Assembly: GCA_027186245.1 (NCBI GenBank)
Contig: CP114489.1
Span: 9,679,501-9,743,500, forward strand
Direction: 5' to 3'
Length of the DNA: 64,000 bases
From: Coriaria nepalensis
Taxonomy: Eukaryota > Streptophyta > Magnoliopsida > Cucurbitales > Coriariaceae
In this document: one piece after another, positions 51,919-62,129 of the stretch
How the letters are laid out: each line of letters starts with the position of its first letter
Numbering within the stretch: the first letter of the stretch is position 1
Program-made: the position numbers and the translations under genes
The notes under the pieces: model-generated
Database searches by the model: none
Seen by the model: the letters and a program-made list of their open reading frames with translations, nothing else
Told to the model about the DNA's origin: nothing

Positions 51919-52047
51919 TAAGCACTTGACGAGTGCTTGAATATAAGCATTTGAACAAAGCACTTAGTATAAGCACTTGACGAGTGCTTGAATATAAGCA
52001 TTTGAACAAAGCACTTAGTATAAGCACTTGAATATAAGCATTTGATA
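51919..52047. repeat. 51-bp tandem repeat with an internal palindrome
   Basis: Two full units (51919-51969, 51970-52020) and a partial third. Each full unit contains AAGCACT-TGACG-AGTGCTT, a perfect 7-bp inverted repeat, plus AAGCATTTGAACAAAGCACTT. Confidence 0.85.
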
Positions 52048-52428
52048 TTCAGATCAGAATCCCAGCCTCTTGTATGTACACACAGTACAAAGCACTTGAA
52101 TTTCAAACATTAAAATGGAAAATCGCATTGAAAACCAAAATAGTACTCATTTCCAGATCATGTAAGACATGCCATTTACTTGAACAAACCATTTCTTCGC
52201 TTTTTGCATACAATATGGAAAACAAACAAAGCAAAATTAATATGGAAATAATGCTCTACTTCCTCTGCGAATTGAAAAGTGAAACTAAATTCAATAAGGA
52301 AAAAGAAACTGCAATAAATAAGAAAGATAAATGATGATACAACTAAATCCTGGCCATTTGATCAAGAGAGAAGTCTTCTTTCTCTTCATCAACAAGCTTC
52401 AAAACCGTATTTCTACACAGCCAAGAGA

Positions 52429-53418
52429 ATGGCTTCTACTCCATATTTCTACCGGATAATCATGGCTGATACACTTAAAAAACGACGACTTGTAAGTTTC
52501 TACTTCCCTTTTCCTCTTTCTCTCTTCACTTTCCGCCATTATTCTTCTTGCAGCGAGCAATTAGTCTGTGTATTTCTAAGTTTATTACCATTTATATAAG
52601 CTTATCATTCATTGGACTCAAGTCTCTTTGCCTAATATCTGTATTATTTCTTGCTGTACTTATCATTCACTGGACTCAAAACTGAAAGAAAGGCAGAATG
52701 GGCTGCAACATACTTTTGACAGTAAAATCTGTCAAAAGCTAAATGTCCATCCAAGGGACATAGTATTGGACTTGTTTGAACTGATGTTTCACTCCATTAA
52801 GCCTCAAAATACTTCAAACACCTTAGGAACATAGTATTGGACTTGTTTGAACTGAATTAAAGCACCAAGAACTAGGATTGATCAGAGTCATGGCTTGAAC
52901 CTTCTTCAAAGAGAAGGTGAGCTGTTGTAGGCTGACTTACGAGTGATTCCAATTTGAGCAAGTTTTTTTTCAATCCATATAAGCTAATTTGATTTAGAGT
53001 CAACGCCATTCTAGCAAGAACACAAAAGGTCAACTAGTATTGCACTTGCTTAGGAAAACAGACAGTTTTCTAACATTTCCTTTTCCAATTCTTTGTTGTG
53101 ATGAGCTCCTAAATACATATATTCACAAGTCTACAATAATAAAATTTGAAAATTTTCCAGTGTTTTCCCATAAAGTTTGCAAGGAAATACGGAAAAGATT
53201 TATCAAATCAAGTAGTGCTAAAGCTTCCAAGTGGTGAACAATGCAATGTAGAATTGACAGAAGGTGATAACAAATGGTGGCTTTGTAACGGATTGCCTGA
53301 ATTTGCAAAGTATTGCAATCTTGGCACACGTCATTTTTTAGTATTTAAATATATGGGGAGTCCTCTTTCTTTGTATTCATCTTCGATAAATCTGCAACCG
53401 AGACAACTCAATACATGA
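52429..53418 (+). CDS. B3-domain (REM/VRN1-like) gene, short and frameshifted
   Basis: Exon 1 (52429-52491, MASTPYFYRIIMADTLKKRRL) joins exon 2 (53161-53418) in phase 0. The protein is 106 residues with one B3 domain: FPIKFARKYG, VVLKLPSGEQCNVEL, WLCNGLPEFAKYCNL and HFLVFKYMG. After YMG the frame changes. A shift in the ESSFFVF region would restore the expected IFDKSATE family segment and run on into the next exon unit at 53415. It is either a truncated single-B3 gene or the broken first part of a longer gene with the next feature. B3 proteins bind DNA; the REM family acts mostly in reproductive meristems. I favour loss of function. Confidence 0.7.
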
Positions 53419-54163
53419 AGGCATCTGAACCTCATTTCTTCACCATAATCCTGCATGAAACTCTTCAAGATCGAAGGCTGGTAAGTTCTTATTTGCTTTC
53501 CATTTTCCTTTCTCAGTTTCCCGCATCAGTTAAGCATGATCTTTCTTCTTGTAGAAAGCAACTAGCGTATGTTAGAACAACATTGTCTTGTTCGGTCTCT
53601 TTTTTTTTTCCTTGGCTTCACTTTTTGCACCATGTCTATGCAAATGAAAGATTTTTACTTTTGGCATAATATAAATGAAAGCTTAATTGCAAAATAGAAA
53701 AGCATAACATATCTCTAGAAATCAACTGTATAGACTATTGTAATGCAGATATTGAGATTTATTAATTTAAGGCTATATAAAATACACTCAATCCCTCAAC
53801 TTTAAAAAGGTAAATGGAAGTTCATATATAAAATACCGTTTTCTGGTTTTTTTTTCCCAATATTAAGGTTGTAGGGATCAGCTATTCACTAATGTATGAT
53901 TATATTGTAAAATTTTCAATGCAGAATATACCAGTTAAGTTTGCAAGAGAAAACAGAGAAGCTTTTTCAAGCCCAAATGGAGTGATTTTAAAGCTACCAA
54001 ATGGAGTAGAAAGAAGTGTAGGATTGACAAAAATGGAGGGGAAGGTTTGGTTGAACAAGGGATGGCACGAATTTGGAGAGTTTTGTAATCTAGAAGAAGG
54101 TTTTTTTGTGGTCTTTAAGTATCTTGGAAATTATTGCTTTCACACTCTCATTTTCGATACAAG

Positions 54164-54821
54164 TGTTTGAAGATTGCTTGTTTGGTTAGTGAACAATTGG
54201 AAATTAGCCAAAAATGTTGACTTTTTGACTCCCTAATCCAAATACATTGACTCCAATTCCATTAGCTTCCTCTCATCATTTATGACTTATTGCAATTGGT
54301 TTGAAGGTGATCGGATCATTAAAACTCAACTTGAGGTCTAATCTTGCTTTTACTGTTTTATTGATTTTGGCCTTGTGAAGTTTATGTTTTAGTGCATTTT
54401 TTACCTCAAATGGAGCTACTCTGACCTCAAGCAAGTTTGTTTAAGTTGGTTGGGCCTCAAGCTTCGAGATCAAGCATGCCAAAGTCCATCATCTCACTTT
54501 TGGTGTTTTAGCACAAAGCCAAAAGCTGTTTTTACAGTAACAGCTTTTTGTCTTTGCTGTTTTTACAGAAACAGCTTTTTTGCTATTTTTGTGTGCTTGA
54601 TTGTACTTAGCACTTTTGTAATGTCCAATCTAGTATTGTAACTTCTAATCATAGTTGATTAAAGATGTCTTAGTTTACTTTAACTTTAGTAATTGTTCTG
54701 ATTTGTAATCATCTCTTTGTTAAGTATTAATGAAATGAAAAACTTGCATTTTAGCAAGTAAGCAAAATTTACAAACTCAAGTGTTCTGTTTTGTTTTGCT
54801 CTAAACTTCGAAATTCTAACA
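54164..54821 (+). repeat. 5' LTR of copia element (658 bp)
   Basis: TGTTTGAAGATTG to TTCTAACA. It carries an extra GCTGTTTTTACAGAAACAG block compared with the 3' LTR. Confidence 0.93.
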
Positions 54822-54833
54822 TGGTATCAGAGC
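54822..54833 (+). other. Primer-binding site
   Basis: TGGTATCAGAGC directly after the 5' LTR, complementary to the 3' end of initiator tRNA-Met, the usual plant copia primer. Confidence 0.93.
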
Positions 54834-54939
54834 TTAATTCTTAAGGGGCCTGATCATCATCCATTCTTTCTCTCCAACTTCAATCGATAAAAAAAAAAAA
54901 AACAGATTCTTACCTACTCAAAAAACCAGAAAATCAGAA

Positions 54940-57900
54940 ATGTCTTCCAACAGTGTGAATCTTCCCTCTCCACCTGTTTTCAGTGGAAAAGATTATCACA
55001 TATGGAATGACAAGATGCAAAATTACCTTATTGCATTTGATCTATGGGAAGCAGTGGAAGAAGGCTACGAACCTCCTGCTGAAGATGAGCACTTCATAGT
55101 CAACCAACTGAAGGCAGACAAGGAAAAGAGATTGAAGAACTATAGAGCCCTTACAGTCATCCAATCTGCCATTTCGAATGAGATTCACACAAGAATTATT
55201 GGCCTAAAAAATGCCAAATCAGTGTGGGATACTCTTCAAGCAGAATTCCATGGAACCAAAAGGGTTAGAGCTGTCAACTTACTCACTACAAGAAGAGACT
55301 TTGAAGCTCTAAGAATGAAAGATGATGAACCTATCAAGGCTTACGTGGATAAGCAAAATGAGATTGTGAGTCAAATAAGAATGCTAGGAAGTGACATTAC
55401 TGAGAGCTCCATCGTGAACAAAGTGTTGGTGAGCTTGCCTTCCAAATTTGACTCAAAAGTGGATGCTATAGAGGAAAGCAAAGATCTATCCAAACTGACC
55501 ATGAATGAACTCGTAGGCTCACTTCAAGTAAATGAGAAGAGACATTCAAATAGGACAGATGCAACTATAGAAGGTGCTTTCTTTGCAAATCAGAAAAAAC
55601 CTTGGAAAAGGGACAACCAAGGCAACGCTCCAAACCTTCAAATCCTGCAAGCAAGAAGAAGGAACACACTTGTATCATTTGCAAGAGAAATGGGCACTTT
55701 GAAAATACTTGTTGGAACAAGGGCAAACCTCAATGCTCCTATTGCAAAAGATTCGGTCATGTGGAGAAGGAGTGTAGAAAAAGGAAGTATGAAACATAAA
55801 ATCACAAATCTCAGCAAGCAAATCATGCTAAAGATGAAGAAAATGCTTTCATGGTCACACAAGCCAAAAGACCAAGACAAAGGCATGAATGGTTGATTGA
55901 TAGTGGATGCACAAGTCACATGACCTTCAACAAAGACTTGTTTCTCAGCCTAGACATGTCAAGCAAGACAAATGTCATTGTAGGCAATGGTGAAACTCTG
56001 AAGGCAGAAGGAAGAGGGACTGTTTCTGTCAAGACAAGCAATGGAGCAAGGACAATCAAAGATGTTCTTTATGTTTCGAATCTGGATCAGAATCTTCTTA
56101 GTGTGGGGAAAATCATGAAGAGTGGCTGCTGTCTTACCTTCCAAGAAGAATACTGCAGAATCCTAGATTCCAACATGAAGCTAATTGCTCAGGCCAGGAT
56201 CAATAACAACAACTTCTCTCTAAATTAGGAAAATGGTGATCATAAGGCTATGATGAGCAAAGCTGATGAATCATGGCTTTGGCACAAAAGATATGGCCAT
56301 TGTGACTTGAGGAAACTTAGCATTCTGAGCTCAAAAGGGCTGGTTGAAGACATTCCAAAGTTGCAAGTTTAAACTGAAATTTGTGAATGCTGTCAACTTG
56401 GAAAAATGAAGAGGAAGCCTTTTCCTATCAACCAAGCTAATAGGGCATCTAAGAAGCTTCAACTTGTTCACTCCGATGTATGTGGACCTATGAAGGTTCC
56501 CTCATTGAACAACATCAAATTCTTCATACTGTTTATAGATGATCAAACAATGTATGGTTGGATTTACTTTCTCAAGAACAAATCAGAAGTGTTCGGGCTG
56601 TTCAAGAAGTTTAAAGCCTTGGTTGAAGCTCAGTCAGAAAAGAAAATCAAAGTCTTAAGGACTGATAATGAAGGGGAATACAACTCAAATGAGTTCAAAT
56701 ATTTTTGTGAAACTCAATGCATTGTCCACCAATTTACAATGCCTTATTCACCTCAGCAAAATGGGGTTGCTGAAAGAAGAAACCGAACAGTAATGAAGAT
56801 GTCTAGAAGCATGTTGTTTGAGAAGAAGATCCCCAAAAGGTTTTGGGCTGAGGCAACCTTCACCTCTGTGCATCTGCTGAACATATTTCCTACCAAAGCT
56901 GTGGAGGGAAAAACTCCATATGAGGCATGGTTCAACCTCAAACCTTCTGCCTCTCATCTCAAAGTATTCGGTTCAATTTGCTTCATCCATGTCCCTGATG
57001 CCAAGAGGGATAAACTCTCTGAAAAATCAAAAAAGTGTGTGCTGGTTGGTTATAGTGTTGAAAGTAAGGGATATAGAGTTTTCAACTCAAAGTCCAACAA
57101 GGTTATGGTCAGTAGGGATGTAACATTTGATGAGTTAGCAAGCCTCAAATGGGACAATGAAGATGAAGAAAGCTCAAAATTATTGATAAAGGAGCAAGCT
57201 GTGCAATCTGAACCTTTGTCTGATGAAGATGATGAACCTGAAAATCCAAGGTTCAGTAGCATTGATGATGTGTATCAAAGATGCAACTTGGCCATCTCAG
57301 AACCTAACTGCTATGAAGAGGCCAAAGGTGATCCAAATTGGGAACAAGCAATGAATGAGGAGATTTCCACAATCAATAAGAATGAGACTTGGAAACTGAC
57401 CAAGAAACCAGAAGGCAAGAAAACCATTGGGGTGAAGTGGATTTACAAGGTTAAAGTCAATCCGGATGGAACCACCAAGAGGCACAAAGCAAGACTTGTT
57501 GTCAAGGGATATTCACAACAATATGGAGTTGATTATGGAGACACCTTTGCTTCAGTTGCTAGATTGGATACAATCAGAATGCTAATAGCTATTGCAGCTT
57601 CAAAAGGGTGGAAAATTGATCAACTTGATGTCAAGTCAGCCTTCCTTAATGGCTACCTAGAGGAGGAGATCTATTTGGGTCAACCTGAGAGATTCATCAC
57701 AATGGGAAAGGAAGATCAATTGTATAGACTTCACAAAGCTCTATATGGACTGAAACAAGCTCCAAGAGCTTGGTATGCAAGGATCACTGGCTACCTCATC
57801 AGCAAAGGCTTTCTGAGGAGTGAGAGTGATCAAACCCTCTACATCATCAAACAAGGCATCTCAACTCTAATTGTCTCTTTATATGTTGATGACTTGTTGG

Positions 57901-58883
57901 TGATCGGGTGTGAGTCTAGCTTAGTGGAAAAATTCAAATCTGATATGAAAATAGAATTTGAGATGACTGATCTTGGAAGCATGATATACTTTCTTGGAAT
58001 GGAGATTCTCCAACTATCTAATGGGGTCTTCATATCTCAAGATAAGTATGCTAATGACCTTTTGAAAAGGTTCAAGATGGAATGCTCTAAACCTGTTTCC
58101 ACTCCCTTAGTTGCTGGTGAAAAGTTATCCAAATCTGATGGTTCAGAAAGGGTGGATTCAACAAGCTTTAGGAGTCTCATAGAAGGTCTTATGTACCTAA
58201 CAGCAACAAGGCCTGATCTTATGCAAGCTACCTGCTTACTCTCTAGATTCATGCATGAGCCAACTCAAATGCATAATGGGGCTGCCAAAAGGATGTTGAG
58301 ATATCTAAGTGGCACCTCATCTAATGGAATCTGGTATGAGAAGGGAGAATTGAATTTACATGGCTATGTAGACAGTGATTGGGCCGGATCAATTGATGAC
58401 ATGAAAAGCACAAGTGGCTTATGCTTCTCACTTGGCTCAGGGGTCTTCTGCTGGAGCTCTAAGAAACAGCAAGTAGTTGCTCAATCAACGGCTGAAGCTG
58501 AGTACATTGCAACAGCCTCAGCAGCCAATCAAGCAACTTGGATAAGGAAAATGATGAAAGATCTTTGTTTCATTCAATTGGATCCTACAACTATCTACTG
58601 TGATAGTCAATATGCTATTGCCATATCTGAGAATCCAATTCAGTTTGGAAAGACAAAACATATTTTGATCAAGTTTCATATGATTAGGGAGCTTATCAAA
58701 AATGGAGAAATAAGGTTGGAATATTGCAATTTTGAAAATCAGAATGTTGACATCTTTACCAAGCCTCTCTCCGAGTTCAAGTTTGATTACTTCAAATGTA
58801 AATTGGGAGTCACTCACAAAACATTCAAGGAGGAGTGTTTGAAGATTGCTTGTTTGGTTAGTGACTTCACAATTGGAAATTAG
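54940..58883 (+). pseudogene. Copia gag-pol reading frame, disrupted
   Basis: Gag starts at 54940 (frame of 318 codons). Near 55600 the family frame shifts: two CCHC knuckles (CIICKRNGHFENTC and CSYCKRFGHVEKEC) are read from 55602 in the Pol frame. That frame then has stops at 55797, 56226 and about 56370. Protease motif WLIDSGCTSHMT lies near 55890, integrase LVHSDVCGPM and RTDNEGEY at 56465-56690, reverse transcriptase RLVVKGYSQQYGVDY and LYVDDLLV (57883), RNase H DSDWAGSIDD and STAEAEYIA. The long open part 56406-58883 (825 residues) is intact from integrase to RNase H and ends inside the 3' LTR. Confidence 0.92.
58824..58835 (+). other. Polypurine tract
   Basis: Purine-rich AAGGAGGAG immediately before the 3' LTR, the second-strand primer site. 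Confidence 0.8.
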
Positions 58884-59465
58884 CCAAAAATGTTGACTTT
58901 TTGACTCCCTAATCCAAATGCACTGACTCTAATTTCATTAGCTTCCTCTCATCATTTATGACTTGTTGCAATTGGTTTGAAGGTGATCGGATCATTAAAA
59001 CTCAACTTGAGGCCTAATCTTGCTTTTACTGTTTTATTGATTTTGGCCTTGTGAGTTTCTGTTTTAATGCATTTTTGACCTCAAATAGAGCTGCTCTGAC
59101 CTCAAGCAAGTTTTTTTAAGTTGATTGGACCTCAAGCTTCAAGATCAAGCATGCCAAAGTCCATCATCTCACTTTTGGTGTTTTAGCACAAAGCCAAAAG
59201 CTATTTTTACAGTAACAGCTTTTTTGCTGTTTTTGTGTGCTTGATTGTACTTAGCACTTTTGTAATGTCCAATCTTGTATTGTAACTTCTAATCCTAGTT
59301 GATTAGAGATGTCTTAGTTTACTTTAACTTTAGTAATTGTTCTGATTTGTAATCATCTCTTTGTTAAGTATTAATGAAATGAAAAACTTGCATTTTAGCA
59401 AGTAAGCAAAATTTACAAACTCAAGTGTTCTGTTTTGTTTTGCTCTAAACTTCGAAATTATAACA
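58836..59465 (+). repeat. 3' LTR of copia element (630 bp)
   Basis: Starts TGTTTGAAGATTG and ends TTATAACA, followed directly by the target duplication ACAAG. Confidence 0.93.
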
Positions 59466-60922
59466 ACAAGTACCACCGAGATTCACTATCCCTCTGATAC
59501 TATAGAGAAAAAATCTCTAAAAGTTGAAGATTGCGATGATGTTTCCACTGAAATTCTAGACGACTTTCCAAGCTCCCAAGCACCAAAGGAAAAATCTTCC
59601 CTGCCTTATACTCGGCCTCATAAGAAGCTGAAAAAGCACGATTCATATACCGGAACAGTGACCTCCGCGCAAAGTATCTACCCCATCAATTCTCTTCATT
59701 CAACCTCTACTTTTCAGATTATGTATTTATTTATTGTTTTAAAGTGGTATCACTAACTTGAGTTGGAGTCATATATTTGAAACTCATCAATTCTATGCAG
59801 GAAAAAAATCTGCTAAAGAGAAAGTTGGGAGGAAAATATTGCAAAGCAACACAAATGGTAACAATGTTGAAAGAACAACCAGATCTGAAAAACCATTTTT
59901 CAAAATGGAAATCACTCAATCAATGGTCGAACCTAAATATACCCTGGTAATGCATCCAATGATACTATACTTATGTATATATATAAATATTTGATATTAT
60001 ATATGTAGTTACATGCTTGTTTGTATGTATATTTTCATTCAAAATCTTTCTTTAGAAACCGGAACTTTGTTCACAGCATGTTCCTCTCCATTTTATTTGA
60101 GAATATCTCACCGAGGAGGTGGAAGAATTGATTGTGAAGTATGAAGACGGAAGAGTATGGCATCTGACATGTTATTGGTATCAAAAATCACGAAACAAGA
60201 TGCAATTAATTGGTTGGAAAGACATTGCAAGAGAAAACAACTTGAAAGAAGGCGATGTTTGTGTCTTTGAGAAGATACAAGACACCGATGATAACAAAGG
60301 TTTATTCAATCTTATCATTTTCCGCTACCATGGTGAGAAAGTGTTTCATGCTCATTTTTATTAGTCTCTACCGAACTATTTGTATATAGATATATATATA
60401 TATATGTATATCTAATCATTAGTTTTTGGTCAGAGAAAGAAGGTGAAGCAACCACGACTGCCCTGATTATGCTTGCCAATTCAAGAGCTAGGACTTTCAC
60501 ATCTGCAAACCCGTTTTTCAGAGTGCGCATGTCTCGATCATCTATAAATGGACGGTTTTTGGTATAATCTATTAATCTTTCTCCACGTTGTACTTAAATC
60601 TAGAATTAGAATTTATCAATCATATGTAAAAATCCAACTTATTTCTTTCATTGTATAGCACATACCTTGCCGCTTTGTCAAGAGATACCTCGGAGATTCA
60701 CCTGTTGAGAATGACAAGGTTATGCTTCGAACTTCTGATGGAGCATCTTGGTCTGTCAAATTTAGTTTAATCTTTCAAAAAGGCAAGCAGTTGGAAATAG
60801 GCACGGGATGGAGTAAATTCATGCACGAAAATAATATCAAGGAACATGATGTTTGTGTATTTGAGTTGATTAAGAAAGGTAAGATTACTTTGTTTAATGT
60901 TGTCATTTTCCGAAATTTATGA

Positions 60923-62129
60923 AAGTATAACTCTTGGTGTCGTCAAGTCTAAAGTTTAGTCTGTAATTTGCAAGATCAAACATGTATGGATAATCAAACT
61001 TCTTTCGACTATGTACTTCATTACTTATATCGTAACATCCTTTTCCTTTTCTTTTCTAAATATCTGTGGAAAATTTGATGGTAGTGTTTTGTATACTTAT
61101 TTGCTGTTTGGTTGCTGAGAGAAGTGGTGGGAAACCGGAGGGAAGTTGCTAGTGCTTCTGGGTTTCTTTTTTGCTCTCTGTGTTTGATCCCTGCACAGTA
61201 ATTAATGGTGAATGAGTACAATTTTCTTCAATTTTTTTATGATGTACAATTGAAAAATAAATGCAACGAAAAAAAAGTAACAAATAAAAAGATGGAGCAG
61301 GCTCTCTAAGGGAGAGAATTTCAAGGACTTCCTCTCTCTACCTTGTTGTATGTGTTAAGATTTTTAGAGTGCTTGATTTGTAATGCAAAAACAGAACACA
61401 GGTTTCTGGAAATTTACTTACTTTCAGAAAAAAATAGTGCAAAATTTATCAAGAAAACAAAAAGGAGGGGATTAGGCCAAAATTTCTATAAAAAAAATTA
61501 AGAAATTCTTAAGTATCAAAGACCAAACTTATCATCGAAAATTCTCAATCTAATAACCCTAGGAAGAGAAGTGAAAGACAAAATAAAAAACTTGATATCA
61601 TAACCTTGAATAGCCTCTTTAATCTTCTTCAAAAGATGCTGCAAATTAAGGAGAGTGTTATAAAGATCCTGATGATCTGTATTGCTCCAAAAAAACTGAG
61701 TGAGCTGCTATCAAGTTTCCTGTATGATCTGGTAATATAATCCTACTTCCAACTATGCCCGTATTTTCTTTACTAGCACCACCCACATTAATTTTGGTAA
61801 TATTAATCAAAGAAACCAGCCATTTTAAAAGTTGGCACTTTCTCTTAACAGTAGTGATCGAAATCTGTAATATCTGTATAGACAAGTGTCCTGAACGTAA
61901 GTGTTTAACTTGTATTACAACTAGTTCAAGTAATGAGTACAACTTAAATGGGGGGGAAGCTATTATTAGAAGGAAAAATATTCATTAATTTTCCTGGGGA
62001 AGCTGAAAAGTCGTGGTTGATAGAGCCTGGCAGCTACTACCATTCATAATCATTATTACATTCACTGTTAAAACAACTTCAAACTTCAGACTTAAAACCC
62101 CAGCTCCATGAATGAGCAAAATATCAAAA
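60923..62129. other. Spacer between B3 genes
   Basis: Mostly AT-rich. Apart from the LINE fragment, nothing is recognised. Confidence 0.5.
61500..61860 (-). pseudogene. LINE-type RNase H fragment
   Basis: Minus strand reads KINVGGASKENTGIVGS followed by ILPDHTGNLIAAHSVFL (about 61800-61700), resembling the RNase H tail of plant non-LTR retrotransposons (usual start INVDGASKGNPG). The first catalytic Asp is replaced by Gly. Downstream similarity to about 61500 is weak. Confidence 0.6.

Larger units (their letters stand above)
54164..59465 (+). mobile_element. Structurally complete Ty1-copia LTR retrotransposon (5302 bp)
   Basis: Both LTRs (TG...CA), a primer-binding site, gag-pol, a polypurine tract and a 5-bp target duplication ACAAG (54159-54163 and 59466-59470) are all present. 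By hand count the LTRs differ at about two dozen positions (around 4 percent, mostly transitions) plus a ~28-bp length difference, so the insertion is not recent. The coding region carries a frameshift and three stops, so the copy is not autonomous. Confidence 0.95.
53415..60922 (+). pseudogene. Three-B3-domain REM gene interrupted by a copia element
   Basis: Host exons: 53415-53480 (MKASEPHFFTIILHETLQDRRL, 22 codons), 53925-54163 continuing at 59471-59673, 59801-59946, 60077-60332, 60434-60561 and 60659-60922. Phases fit throughout. B3-1 has IPVKFARENREAF, VWLNKGWHEFGEFC and VVFKYLGNYC; B3-2 has VWHLTCYW and GWKDIARENNLKEGDVCVFE; B3-3 has IPCRFVKRYLGD, FMHENNIKEHDVCVFE and VVIFRNL. The copia element at 54164-59465 with its target duplication splits the exon between FDTS and TTEI; the paralog at 62130 reads FDRSATEI there. 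In addition exon 4 has an in-frame TGA at 60098-60100. The gene is therefore doubly disrupted, though its 3' part stays otherwise open. Confidence 0.85.
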
